From assembly GCA_039026555.1 (NCBI GenBank), contig JBCCMB010000010.1, positions 1 through 41,606 on the forward strand: DNA of 41,606 bases. Reading direction: 5' to 3'. The position numbers were made by a program, and so were the translations under genes. The DNA comes from JBCCMB01 sp039026555 (lineage in GTDB: Bacteria > Pseudomonadota > Alphaproteobacteria > Caulobacterales > Hyphomonadaceae). The notes beneath the pieces were generated by a model. The model was not told the origin of the DNA, made no database searches, and saw only the letters and a list, made by a program, of their open reading frames with translations. Each line of letters starts with the position of its first letter. Positions within the stretch are counted from its first letter, which is position 1. This document shows positions 17,201 to 25,841 of this stretch, piece by piece.

Positions 17201-19234
17201 TTAGCGCGATACGCGCACGCCGAAGGTCGCGTTCAGCGGCTCGCCAGGAAAATAGCGCTCATTTCCAAATGCAAAATCCGCGCGATCTGCGTAGTTTTCA
17301 TCGAACACATTGCGCACCGTCACGAAAGCCTCAACGCCCTCCATAACATCATACGCGCCACGCAAATGCAGCAGGGTATGACCTGGATAATCGGCTGTGT
17401 TCGCGGCGTTGGTGAAATATTCGCCGATATAGTCGACGTCCGCGAACAAGCTCGCCCTTTCGCCAACCCACCCAAATGATAGATCGCCGAGCCATTCCGG
17501 AGCCGTGTCGATCTGATTGCCGTCGGTGATCACCTCGCTCGCATTCCCCACAACACGATCGAACGCATACGTTTGGTCGGCGTAGGCGACGCTTGCCGTC
17601 CATTGAAACCCGCTTTCATACTCCGCCGACAGCGCCGCCTCCACGCCGACATGCTCCGTTTCGCCGTCGGTGACGTTTAAACGATCGGCGTCGCGGAAGA
17701 AGAAGTCTTCTTTCTTCATGGCGTAGACGGCGACGTCATAGCGCAGCGGTCCGACGGCTTGGCCACGCACGCCGATTTCCAAACTGTCGAGCGTTTCAAC
17801 ATCTGCATCGCCGGGGATTTGCTGCGATTGGATGCGATAAAGATCGCTCGCCTGAGGCGCCCGGGCGCCGCGTGCGTAATTGGCGTAAAGCTCTGCGGCG
17901 TCGAAGCCGGAATAGACCACGCCCAGTTTCGGCGAGACGAATCCGAAATCATCATCGCGGTCCGGGGAAACTTGGAACCGCCCAAAAATCCCTGGGGTGA
18001 TCTCGGTCTCATAAGAATACTCATGCGCTTCGCCGCGCAAGCCGGCCAGCACGCGCCACGCCTCATTGATCTTCCAATCCGCCTCGGCGTAAAGCGCGGC
18101 CGTCAGCACCTCCACGTCGTAATCATAGTGCACGCCGACCGGAAAACGGGTGTCCCCCGGGAAGAAGCCGAAGGGCTGATCCTGCGTCTCTTTGACAAAG
18201 CCGTCCGCCCAGCCGGCGTCGACGCCGAACGTCCAATCTACGCCGCCGGCCGCGAGTTCATAGCGCGACAGCAAACCCGCACTGTCATGGCCATTCTTTT
18301 CCAAGCTTTGATTGGGCAAGAAATGTTGAAGGAAGATCATACGCTGCGTCAGCGCATAAGGCGTCAATGTCAGCCGCCCCGCGCCGACATCTCGCGACAG
18401 CCGAAGATTAGCGCGAGCGCTCCAAGCATCGCGAAACGCTTCAGGATTGGGGTTTGAGGTCGCTAGGTCCTCATCTTCATAGGCGTCCGGCCCCTCAATG
18501 AACCCGCCCGTTTCTTGGTTGAGATTGGTCGCCGTTAGACCCGCAACCACGTCCCAACCGCCCAAATCGAACGCTGCGCGGAAAGTCGCCTTTTGTTGGT
18601 CCACGCCAGTATTGTCGCGCCAGCCAAGATCATCCTGAACGGACAAGGCGGCGAAGGTTTCAGCTCCCGAAAAATCTCCGGTCAAAGTCCAGTCCCCGCG
18701 ATAACGCTGAAGCGTTGAAGCGGACAAAACCGAGCTGTAACTGTTCTCGCCGCTGGTGTCGGGGGCGATCACATTGATCAAGCCATGCACTGCGTTAGAG
18801 CCATATTTTGCGGACCCCGGACCACGCACCACTTCAATCGCGCCCGCAGTCTCATGATGCAGCTCGAACAGCGAGTTCACATTACCGAAGGCCGGCGCCC
18901 GCGTCGGCACACCGTTCTCCAAGATCAAAAAAGACCCTTGCCCCGCGCCGCTGGTCAGAACGGGCGAGCGAATGGCGATCAAATGCTCCTGCCCCGAATT
19001 CATCTGGATGTTGACGCCCGGCAGCATATTCAGCACCTCGGCTGGGTGGTCGGCGCGCAGAGCCTCGATCTCATCAATGCTCAGAATTGAAATTGCGCCC
19101 GGCTCGCCCTCGGCGCGGTCGCCGTAAACCTCAATCCCGGGCAAACGCGTCTCAGCGAAATCCCGCGTTAGATCCTGCGCCATTGACGGCGCACACAGCG
19201 CGCAGCTCGCCCAAACGGCCGATAAAAGTCTCAT
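17201..19234 (-). CDS. TonB-dependent outer-membrane receptor
   Basis: This 677-residue receptor has a signal peptide (1-19, ending SMAQ) and a plug domain (about 30-150) with EVLNMLPGVNIQ, then VVRGPGSAKYGSNAVHGLINV, the usual TonB-plug end motif. The remaining 22-strand-type barrel shows alternating aromatic strands up to NVFDENYADRADFAFG and a C-terminal strand ending ATFGVRVSR. Start ATG 19234 has GGGGAA upstream and begins the signal peptide. An upstream TTG-type extension is not export-like. It lies downstream of the CNT nucleoside transporter on the same strand, which suggests that the ligand may be a nucleoside or a related compound. The ligand cannot be read from the sequence. Confidence 0.92.
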   Translation of the reverse strand: MRLLSAVWASCALCAPSMAQDLTRDFAETRLPGIEVYGDRAEGEPGAISILSIDEIEALRADHPAEVLNMLPGVNIQMNSGQEHLIAIRSPVLTSGAGQGSFLILENGVPTRAPAFGNVNSLFELHHETAGAIEVVRGPGSAKYGSNAVHGLINVIAPDTSGENSYSSVLSASTLQRYRGDWTLTGDFSGAETFAALSVQDDLGWRDNTGVDQQKATFRAAFDLGGWDVVAGLTATNLNQETGGFIEGPDAYEDEDLATSNPNPEAFRDAWSARANLRLSRDVGAGRLTLTPYALTQRMIFLQHFLPNQSLEKNGHDSAGLLSRYELAAGGVDWTFGVDAGWADGFVKETQDQPFGFFPGDTRFPVGVHYDYDVEVLTAALYAEADWKINEAWRVLAGLRGEAHEYSYETEITPGIFGRFQVSPDRDDDFGFVSPKLGVVYSGFDAAELYANYARGARAPQASDLYRIQSQQIPGDADVETLDSLEIGVRGQAVGPLRYDVAVYAMKKEDFFFRDADRLNVTDGETEHVGVEAALSAEYESGFQWTASVAYADQTYAFDRVVGNASEVITDGNQIDTAPEWLGDLSFGWVGERASLFADVDYIGEYFTNAANTADYPGHTLLHLRGAYDVMEGVEAFVTVRNVFDENYADRADFAFGNERYFPGEPLNATFGVRVSR

Positions 19235-19323
19235 ATTTCCCCGCAGATCTTGGCGGCGCGGCGCATCACTGAACCGACGCCTAATGGTCAGATATCGCTG
19301 TGGCGGGATTTGAATGAACACTG

Positions 19324-19339
19324 GATGAACGGGCGTTCA
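19324..19339. promoter_or_regulatory. Palindromic operator candidate (TetR-type)
   Basis: The site ATGAACGGGCGTTCAT has two perfect 7-bp arms around a GG centre. It lies between the transporter stop (19358) and the TonB receptor start (19234), about 90 bp upstream of the receptor. Sites with AACG..CGTT arms are common for TetR-family repressors. No regulator gene is adjacent. It could give the receptor its own controlled promoter. Confidence 0.45.
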
Positions 19340-19357
19340 TTTCGAAACATGCGTGGT

Positions 19358-20653
19358 TTATCCGCCCAAAAACACAGAGGCCGGCAGCGCCGCAACCACC
19401 GCGCCCGACATGCAGGTCGCGAGCGTTCCCGCCATCAGCGTTTTCCACGCCAATTGCAGGAAGACGTCGCGCCGTTCGGGCGCGATAATCGTCAAACCGC
19501 CGATCAAAATGCCCATAGAGCCGAAATTGGCGAAGCCGCAAACGGCGTGCGCCACAATGATCCGCGTGCGGTCTGAAATCTCGTCAGACGGGGTGTTCGC
19601 CAGATCGAGGAAGGCGACGAATTCAGTAAGAACCGTTTTGACGCCCATAAGGGAGCCGGCCTTGGACGCTTCCTCCCAGGGTACGCCGATCATGTACATC
19701 AACGGGGCGAATATCCAGCCCAGCAAGCGCTGCAAGCTCAGCGCCTCGCCATCCACCTCCGGCGCGGCGCCCAGCATGGAGTTGGCGATATAGAGCAGAG
19801 CCAAGGCGGCGATCAGCATCGTCATGATGTTGAGCACGATCTTAAGTCCATCGCTGGCGCCGGTCGCGAAGGCGTCCATCGTGGAATGATATTCAAAATC
19901 TGGCTCGTGCGCCCGCTCGCCCGTCGTGGCGCCCTCCGGCACCATGGTGAGCGCGAGGGCGACCGCCGCCGGCGCCGCCATCATCGACGCCGTCAGCAAT
20001 TGCGCCAACGGATTGGCCATGACGGGTTCAAGGAACGTCACATAGATGATCAATACCGAGCCGGCGATGGTGGCGAACCCAGTCGTCATCAAGATAAAGA
20101 TCTCCGAGCGGGTCATCCCCTTAATGTACGGCTTCACCAAGACGGGCGCTTCGGTCATGCCCATGAAGATGTTCGCCGACACGGCTAAGCTGGTCGCGCC
20201 GCCAAGCCCCATCGCTCGCGAAAAGACCAGCGCAAACCCCTTGGTGATCCAGCGCAACACGCCCCAATGCCATAAAATCGCAGAGAGCGACGCGACAACG
20301 ATGACTATCGGCAGGATCTGAAAGAAGAAAAGCGGCGCCGCGCCGCCAGGCGTTCCGGTGAAATTCTCTTTGATCTGAGTGTTGTCGCCGACATAGCCGA
20401 AAACGAATCCTGTGCCGGCGCGCGTCGCTTCTTCTAGCGTATCGACAATGACATTCGCGCGGAACAGCGTCTCACGAACCGGGTCGACGCCGAACAACAG
20501 CAGCGCGAAGGCGAATTGGAGCGCAACGGCGCCGAGGACGACTTTCCAGGGAAATCGGTTGCGCCCCTCAGACACCGACCACGCCAAACCGACAATCAGC
20601 GCCAATCCGAGCAATGCGCGCGCATTGTCCCAGCCCCAAGCCGTGCTTTCCAT
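19358..20653 (-). CDS. Concentrative nucleoside transporter, NupC/CNT family
   Basis: This 431-residue inner-membrane symporter takes up nucleosides with H+ or Na+. It has three N-terminal helices, the gate domain FFFQILPIVIVVASLSAILWHWGVL, the family signature SLAVSANIFMGMTEAPVLVKPYI and TTGFATIAGSVL, and a C-terminal signature GFANFGSMGILIGGL. The length matches bacterial CNTs (about 400). The start ATG 20653 follows GCGGGATAG. It is followed by the TonB receptor gene after 123 bp that contain a palindrome. A pair of outer- and inner-membrane uptake proteins is the simplest reading. Confidence 0.94.
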   Translation of the reverse strand: MESTAWGWDNARALLGLALIVGLAWSVSEGRNRFPWKVVLGAVALQFAFALLLFGVDPVRETLFRANVIVDTLEEATRAGTGFVFGYVGDNTQIKENFTGTPGGAAPLFFFQILPIVIVVASLSAILWHWGVLRWITKGFALVFSRAMGLGGATSLAVSANIFMGMTEAPVLVKPYIKGMTRSEIFILMTTGFATIAGSVLIIYVTFLEPVMANPLAQLLTASMMAAPAAVALALTMVPEGATTGERAHEPDFEYHSTMDAFATGASDGLKIVLNIMTMLIAALALLYIANSMLGAAPEVDGEALSLQRLLGWIFAPLMYMIGVPWEEASKAGSLMGVKTVLTEFVAFLDLANTPSDEISDRTRIIVAHAVCGFANFGSMGILIGGLTIIAPERRDVFLQLAWKTLMAGTLATCMSGAVVAALPASVFLGG

Positions 20654-20862
20654 CTATCCCGCCTTCCGCCCGCTTCGCCGGAGACCCGACACCCTTGGTC
20701 TAGCCGCACAGCGAATATCTTTAAAGAGCGCCAGAGACAGACCTTCCCGTAGGCGTAAACTTGACGGCGGGTCTTCGCACTCGCACAAAGCAGCCAAACT
20801 TCTTGAAGCGTACTGCGCTTATCCGAAAAAACCCCCAATAAAGATGGGAAAAGGAGACGTTC

Positions 20863-21801
20863 ATGTCCGAAATTCGCTTTGATGGACAGGTTGCAATCGT
20901 GACGGGCGCCGGCGGCGGCGTCGGCCGCTGCCACGCGCTGGAATTGGCGCGGCGCGGCGCCAAAGTCGTGGTCAACGACCTTGGCGGGGCGCTGGACGGG
21001 TCCGGCGGCAATTCGGAAGCTGCTGAAAAGGTGGTGGAAGAGATCAAAGCCCTGGGCGGCGAAGCTATCGCCAACGGGTCTTCCGTGGCGGACGACGCCG
21101 GCGTTGAGAAAATGATCGCAGACACAATGTCCGCCTTCGGCCGAATCGATATTATCATCGCTAACGCGGGCGTGCTGCGCGACAAATCCTTCAGCAAGAT
21201 GACGATCGAGGATTTTGAGTTCGTCATGGACGTGCACCTGATGGGCACGGTGAAGCCGGTGAAAGCCGCGTGGGAAATCATGAAGGAGCAGAATTACGGC
21301 CGCATCGTCGTAACGACCTCCTCCACCGGCCTCTACGGCAATTTCGGTCAAACCAATTACGGCGCGGCGAAACTCGGCTTGGTCGGCTTTATGGGCTCGC
21401 TCAAGCAAGAAGGCGCAAAATACAATATCCGCGTCAACGCGGTGTGCCCCATCGCAGCGACACGCATGACGGAAGGCTTGATGACCGAGCAAGCGCTCGA
21501 GGCTCTGAAGCCCGAATACGTGACGCCTGGCGTGATGAACCTCGTCAAAGAAGACGCGCCCACCGGCATGATCCTGTCGGCGGCGGCGGGCGCCTATTCA
21601 ATGGCGCAAATCGTTGAGACCAAAGGCGCGTTTGTGGGGTTGGGCGATGATCTGACCGCCGAAGCTGTGGCCGCCAAATGGGACGAAATCACCGACACCT
21701 CGGTTCAAAAGCATTTCGATATGGGCGCAGGACACGGCGCCAATATCTTCGAGCGGGTGAACGAAGCGCTCGGCATTGACGGCCCAACCATCACGCGTTG
21801 A
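20863..21801 (+). CDS. SDR oxidoreductase, (3R)-hydroxyacyl-CoA dehydrogenase-like
   Basis: This 312-residue NAD(P)-dependent short-chain dehydrogenase has TGAGGGVGR (14-22) for cofactor binding, NAG (101-103), and the catalytic Ser153/Ser154, Tyr166 and Lys170 (YGAAK). The long C-terminal part and the string VVNDLGGALDGSG resemble the dehydrogenase half of peroxisomal multifunctional enzyme 2, which acts on (3R)-hydroxyacyl-CoA. The start ATG 20863 has AAAAGGAGA upstream. A strong hairpin terminator follows. The facing operon encodes an acyl-CoA dehydrogenase, so a role in lipid or acyl-CoA degradation is reasonable. Confidence 0.9.
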   Translation: MSEIRFDGQVAIVTGAGGGVGRCHALELARRGAKVVVNDLGGALDGSGGNSEAAEKVVEEIKALGGEAIANGSSVADDAGVEKMIADTMSAFGRIDIIIANAGVLRDKSFSKMTIEDFEFVMDVHLMGTVKPVKAAWEIMKEQNYGRIVVTTSSTGLYGNFGQTNYGAAKLGLVGFMGSLKQEGAKYNIRVNAVCPIAATRMTEGLMTEQALEALKPEYVTPGVMNLVKEDAPTGMILSAAAGAYSMAQIVETKGAFVGLGDDLTAEAVAAKWDEITDTSVQKHFDMGAGHGANIFERVNEALGIDGPTITR

Positions 21802-21828
21802 TCGCCGAAATCAGGTTTGAAACACATG

Positions 21829-21860
21829 AAAGGCCGGAGCATGTCTCCGGCCTTTTTATT
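21829..21860 (+). terminator. Rho-independent terminator after the SDR gene
   Basis: An 11-bp perfect stem AAAGGCCGGAG/CTCCGGCCTTT with a 5-base loop CATGT is followed by a T-rich tail. It lies 28 bp beyond the SDR stop and 10 bp before the end of the opposing GST-like gene. On the minus strand the tail is weaker, so it mainly serves the SDR transcript. Confidence 0.9.
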
Positions 21861-21870
21861 GTGGTCGCGA

Positions 21871-22641
21871 CTAGAGCGACAACGGCGTTTCCAAATAATC
21901 GCGATACATCATATCGCGATGCGCCACCAATGCTGGATCGAGCGCGGCTTTCGTGGGCGCATCGAAGGTTTCAAAGGCCGCACGCGTGCGAGAACTCATC
22001 TTGCACATATCTTCGCTAAGCGGCGCAAACATCGCCATGGTCGTCGCGACATAAATATCTGCGGCGCTGACGGCATGTCCGACCAAGAACCCGCTCCCGG
22101 CGGCTTTTTGGGCGCTTAGGCGTTCCGATAGCATGTTGAGCAAGGACACAACGCGCGCGCCGCATCGGGCGCCGGTTTCTTCGGTGTATCCATACTTGGA
22201 CCCGATATAGGGCGCGACCGGCCCCTGAAAGCCGCCCTCGCCTTTGAGACCCGCCGCCACCAATTGGAGCCGACGCGCCCAAGCCAACCCGTCCTCGCCG
22301 AGCAGCTCATGCCCAAGCCCGAATACAAGCGTCCGCTCGGCGGGATCGGATGGCAGCAGCGCGGGCTGCGGCTCAAGACGTTCGGCGAGCAGCAGAATCT
22401 CCGCCCATCCTGTTCGCGGTTTTTCGTCATTGTTGATGGCCGCGGGCGCGCTGCTTGATCCGGTCCAAGCGCGCAGCGCTTTATCCTGCGCATCCAGCGC
22501 CACCGCCGCCCACTCAAGTTTTTTGATATGGAAAATACCCTTGGCCGCCTCGCCCCAGGGGCTCGGGACGCCGCGTACGACGACCATGCGCAACCCATCA
22601 CGCGTTTTGGCGTCGCTCGCATCGATATAGTCAAACGGCAT
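21871..22641 (-). CDS. GST-like protein
   Basis: This 256-residue protein has a GST-type C-terminal helical domain, with LNMLSERLSAQKAAGSGFLVGHAVSAADIYVATTMA in which VSAADI is the conserved N-cap box. The N-terminal part (VVVRGVPSPWGEAAKGIFHIKKL, then TGSSSAPAAINNDEKPRTGWAEILLLAERL) is a thioredoxin-like domain of an atypical class. The reaction is unknown. It is the last gene of a four-gene minus-strand run (ABM, acyl-CoA dehydrogenase, HD protein, GST-like), 35 bp after the HD gene stop. Confidence 0.78.
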   Translation of the reverse strand: MPFDYIDASDAKTRDGLRMVVVRGVPSPWGEAAKGIFHIKKLEWAAVALDAQDKALRAWTGSSSAPAAINNDEKPRTGWAEILLLAERLEPQPALLPSDPAERTLVFGLGHELLGEDGLAWARRLQLVAAGLKGEGGFQGPVAPYIGSKYGYTEETGARCGARVVSLLNMLSERLSAQKAAGSGFLVGHAVSAADIYVATTMAMFAPLSEDMCKMSSRTRAAFETFDAPTKAALDPALVAHRDMMYRDYLETPLSL

Positions 22642-22676
22642 TGCGTCTATCCGCTCTTTGGGGGAGATCAGCCCGA

Positions 22677-23261
22677 CTAATCTTTGAGATAGATCGAGTT
22701 TTTAGGCGATGAGAAAAGCCTGCGCACCATGGGCTCGAAAAACTCGAGCGGCTCGCTCTCATAGTCCGGGTCAAACGCCGCCTGATCGTAGAGATGACAG
22801 AATTGCGCGGTGTATTCGAACCATTCATGGCCCTTGAACTGGTCGCGCATATTCTTGTCGAGCCCGATGTGCTCGAAGAAGTAATAACCCTGGAAAATGC
22901 CGTGATTGGTCACCATCCAAAGATTTTTCTCGGATATGAACGGCTTTAAAATCGCCGCCGCGACGTCAGGGTGGTTATAGCTGCCAAGCGTGTCGCCGAT
23001 ATCATGCAGAAGCGCGCAGACAACGTATTCCTCGTCACGCCCATCACGGTGCGCGCGCGTCGCCGTTTGCAGCGAATGCTCTAACCGGTCGACGGGAAAA
23101 CCGCCGAAATCGCCATTCAGCAAGCGCAAATGATCGAGCACGCGGTCGGCAAGCCCCTGATACATCTCGATCGATCCGCGAACGATATGAGCGTAGTCCT
23201 CCTGAGTGCCCTCAATCATTGCGCGGAATTGGGCGCGATCCTGGCTGTTTCCATCCGCCAT
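22677..23261 (-). CDS. HD-domain protein, resembling diiron oxygenases of the PhnZ type
   Basis: This 194-residue single-domain HD protein has metal-ligand candidates His62 (EHSLQTATRA), His86-Asp87 (ALLHDIGD), His97 (YNHPDVA), His120 (TNHGIFQGYYF) and Asp159 (LYDQAAFD). Six ligands in this order, no nucleotide-hydrolase features and the small size resemble the mixed-valence diiron oxygenases PhnZ, TmpB and MIOX. The 24-residue step between the first His and HD is also as in PhnZ. A plain phosphohydrolase is the alternative. Context is an acyl-CoA operon, not a phosphonate one, so a new substrate is possible. Confidence 0.75.
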   Translation of the reverse strand: MADGNSQDRAQFRAMIEGTQEDYAHIVRGSIEMYQGLADRVLDHLRLLNGDFGGFPVDRLEHSLQTATRAHRDGRDEEYVVCALLHDIGDTLGSYNHPDVAAAILKPFISEKNLWMVTNHGIFQGYYFFEHIGLDKNMRDQFKGHEWFEYTAQFCHLYDQAAFDPDYESEPLEFFEPMVRRLFSSPKNSIYLKD

Positions 23262-23302
23262 AACGGCTCTCCCTGTGCTGTGTTACGCCATCCGGAGTGT
23301 CC

Positions 23303-24523
23303 TCAAAGACCAAGCACCATCTTCGCCATGATGTTGCGCTGGACCTCGTTGGAGCCCGCGTAGATCGACGTCTTCCGATAATTGAAATAGCTCGGCGCGG
23401 CGGTGATCGCGTACTCGGGCGCTGGAAGCGGTTCGTTTGCGCCTTCGCGCAGATGCGCCCAGCTGTCTTGAACGAAGGGCTGCGCTGCGCCGCCGACAGC
23501 TTCCAAAACGACTTCGGAGATCGCCTGCTGCATTTCAGACCCGCGGCATTTCAGCATGGATGACGCCGGACCGACCGCCTCCCCGCTGGCCACTTGCGAG
23601 AAAATGCGTTGCTCCGTGAAATCAAGCGCGTCGATCTCGATCTCCAGCTGCGCCAGCCGGCGGGAGAAATCCGGGTCTTTGATCAACGCCTCGCCGCCCG
23701 CGTGTTCGACGCTGGCGATTTTCCGCGCTTTCGCCAATCCGTTTCTAAGGCCCGAGGCGTAGGCGTTGCCGCGTTCGAATTGGAGAAGGTATTTGGCGTA
23801 AGTCCAGCCCATGCCCTCCTCGCCGATCAAATTCTCGGCGGGGACGCGAACATCCTCGAAGAAGACCTGATTGATCTCTTGTTCATTGTCGACCGGACCG
23901 TCCAAGGTCGGTAAGGACTGTACTGTCACGCCCGGCGTCGTCATATCGACTAAGATAAACGAGATGCCTTTTTGCGGTTTGTCTTCGTGGCTGGTGCGCA
24001 CCAGGCAGAAAATCCAATCGCCCCATTGCGCATGCGTGGTCCAAATCTTCGACCCATTGAGGATGTAATCATCCCCATCACGTTCGGCTTTCATCTGTAG
24101 CGACGCCAAATCGGAACCTGAGCCCGGCTCGGAATAGCCCTGGCACCACCAAATCTCAGACGCCAGAATGGGCGGCAGAAATTTTTTCTTCTGGGCGTCA
24201 TTGCCGAACGCCATGATCACCGGCGCCACCATGGTGATGCCCATCGGACTGGCGCGCGGCGTGCCCGCCAATGAGGTTTCCATGTCGAATATGTATTTTT
24301 GGGTCGCCGTCCAGCCCGGCCCGCCATGCTCAACCGGCCAATTGGGCGCCACCCAGCCCTTTTCATAAAGCGCGTGCTGCCATTTCAGCTGCCCCGCCTT
24401 GCTCAGATAACCATTCTTAGACAGCGACATCTGACGGCGCAGATCATCGTCATAGGTCGCTTCGATCCAATCGCGCACTTCCTGGCGAAATTTGAGATCT
24501 TCTTGGGAAAAGCTGAGATCCAT
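23303..24523 (-). CDS. Acyl-CoA dehydrogenase
   Basis: This 406-residue FAD flavoprotein makes the alpha-beta double bond of an acyl-CoA thioester. The N-terminal helical domain is followed by CQGYSEPGSGSDLASL (127-142) and WTTHAQWGDW (161-170) for flavin and substrate binding. The C-terminal helical domain ends in YAGSNEVQRNIMAKMVLG, a signature of the family. The length is standard. It resembles large-subunit-type dehydrogenases for unusual acyl chains, for example steroid or dicarboxyl side chains, rather than the fadE beta-oxidation form. The substrate remains unknown. The ABM gene lies 6 bp upstream, so both are co-transcribed. Confidence 0.93.
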   Translation of the reverse strand: MDLSFSQEDLKFRQEVRDWIEATYDDDLRRQMSLSKNGYLSKAGQLKWQHALYEKGWVAPNWPVEHGGPGWTATQKYIFDMETSLAGTPRASPMGITMVAPVIMAFGNDAQKKKFLPPILASEIWWCQGYSEPGSGSDLASLQMKAERDGDDYILNGSKIWTTHAQWGDWIFCLVRTSHEDKPQKGISFILVDMTTPGVTVQSLPTLDGPVDNEQEINQVFFEDVRVPAENLIGEEGMGWTYAKYLLQFERGNAYASGLRNGLAKARKIASVEHAGGEALIKDPDFSRRLAQLEIEIDALDFTEQRIFSQVASGEAVGPASSMLKCRGSEMQQAISEVVLEAVGGAAQPFVQDSWAHLREGANEPLPAPEYAITAAPSYFNYRKTSIYAGSNEVQRNIMAKMVLGL

Positions 24524-24529
24524 AAGACC

Positions 24530-24820
24530 TTACTCCACGCTCTCGAACATGTTGATTTCAGGCTGTTTTGTGAAGCAAGCGCCGAGTTTCGGCGACGCTT
24601 CTAAGAAGTAATCCGTCTTGCCGTGAGCGGCCAAGGCCGCAGCGTCGACATATTGCTCCATCACGACATAATCAGTTTCGGAGCCCTTCACTTTGAACAG
24701 ATCATAGAGCAGCGCGCCGGGCTCATTGGCTTTCACCTTGACCCGCAAGTCTTTCATCATCGATTCAAATTCGCCTTGCTTGCCGTCCGCGACGAACATG
24801 TGTGCGGTCAAACCAATCAT
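24530..24820 (-). CDS. ABM-family putative quinol monooxygenase
   Basis: This 96-residue protein has the dimeric alpha/beta-barrel ABM fold (antibiotic biosynthesis monooxygenase-like). It has the N-terminal strand GLTAHMFVADGKQGEFESMM, then EPGALLYDLFKV, then YVVMEQYVDAAALAAHGKTDYF (motif E-Y-x-D-x3-L-x-x-H). YgiN-like members act on small quinols without cofactor, but many have no assigned substrate. It is the first gene of the minus-strand operon, with ATG 24820. Confidence 0.88.
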   Translation of the reverse strand: MIGLTAHMFVADGKQGEFESMMKDLRVKVKANEPGALLYDLFKVKGSETDYVVMEQYVDAAALAAHGKTDYFLEASPKLGACFTKQPEINMFESVE

Positions 24821-24962
24821 GCTGGGGCTCCTGCTTCGTTTTACTCAATGTACGCACGTGTCGACGCAGAACAACGGCGCCGCTGGGGCAGGCTGGCGGA
24901 TGATCGCCGCGCGGGGCAAGCACGCTAATTCAAATAAATGAGACCGTTTTGGGAGTGCCGAT

Positions 24963-25388
24963 ATGGAAACGCCGCTTCAACCTACGCAGATCGACATTTT
25001 GATCGTGTGCATCGCTGCGAACGCCGCCTTGATTTTCGTTTTGGGATTGTGGGTGTCGCTTCAACGCGGGGCGACCAAAACAATCTCATTCCTCGCCCCG
25101 CTGGACCCCACTAGCCGCATGGCGAAGGTGCAGCGCGCGCATGGCAACTCCGCCGAATTTTCCGGAGCCGTTATCGGCGTATTGATCGCCACTAAGCTGT
25201 TCGCCGGCGAGCCTGATACTCCGCAATGGATGATTTGGACAGGCGTCGCCGTCACCGCCGCGCGCTATCTTCAAGCGATAGGCATTTTGACGTGTGAAAC
25301 GCTCGAAAAACCGCATCCCTTTAAGATGATCGGATCTTTGATCACTTATGTCGGCGGGACAGCGTTGGCGGTCGGGCTCGTCGCCTGA
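24963..25388 (+). CDS. MAPEG-family membrane protein
   Basis: This 141-residue integral membrane protein has four hydrophobic segments. It shows the MAPEG pattern RAHGNSAEFSGAVIGVL, where the RxHxN motif is a hallmark of the glutathione-linked membrane enzymes, and TAARYLQAIGILTCETLEKPHPFKM near helix 3. ATG 24963 starts just after GGGAGTGCCGAT. It overlaps the C-terminal end of a degraded GMC gene on the other strand by 43 bp. It may use glutathione, but the substrate is unknown. Confidence 0.85.
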   Translation: METPLQPTQIDILIVCIAANAALIFVLGLWVSLQRGATKTISFLAPLDPTSRMAKVQRAHGNSAEFSGAVIGVLIATKLFAGEPDTPQWMIWTGVAVTAARYLQAIGILTCETLEKPHPFKMIGSLITYVGGTALAVGLVA

Positions 25389-25755
25389 GCTAAGGCGCGA
25401 AATTCTGAGCCGATATGGGCTGCTAACCGGCGCGCGAGCGCGTCAATTGTAAATGTCGGGTTGGCGTCGCTGGCCCATGGCAACGCGCCGGATGTTGCAA
25501 GGTACAAGTTTTCGGCGCCGAACGCCCTGCAATTGGGATCGACGACGCCCGTAAACGACGAATCGCCCATCCGCATTGTTCCAATTTGGTTATATCTATC
25601 ACGCGACTGCGCCGCGATGAGAGCTTTCAAACCCTCATATAGCGAAGAATCGGCGAAACGCGCCGCCCCCCTTCATTAACGACATCGCGCATGCGGTCAT
25701 GCGCCTTCAGGATCACCTCATAATCCTCGTCGGAGAAGGCAAAACGACATTCAAC
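25346..25755 (-). pseudogene. Remnant of a GMC oxidoreductase, 5'-truncated and frameshifted
   Basis: The C-terminal domain of a GMC-family (choline/alcohol dehydrogenase-like) flavoprotein is still readable. A minus-strand segment (25630-25346) reads QIGTMRMG, VVDPNCRAFGAENLYLATSG and ANPTFTIDALARRLAAHI, which are family C-terminal signatures. The segment just before it, in another frame (25755-25627), reads FAFSDEDYEVILKAHDRMRDV and ends in TGA at the frameshift. An in-frame TAG lies at 25758-25756. The FAD-binding N-terminal domain is absent. The break faces the exopolysaccharide cluster and so marks an old rearrangement boundary. Confidence 0.8.
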
Positions 25756-25841
25756 CTAGGCAAACCGGTCGCCTCGCCTGCTTAGTTCCGCTCGCCAGTT
25801 CTTGATAAACTTAGCGAGCGCTTTTTTGCTAAAGACCAGAC

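Noticed and set aside
25810..25826. Possible terminator after the Wzc-like gene (AGCG AG CGCT then T6)
   Set aside because: The stem is only 4 bp and the T-run is on the strand opposite to the Wzc-like transcript.
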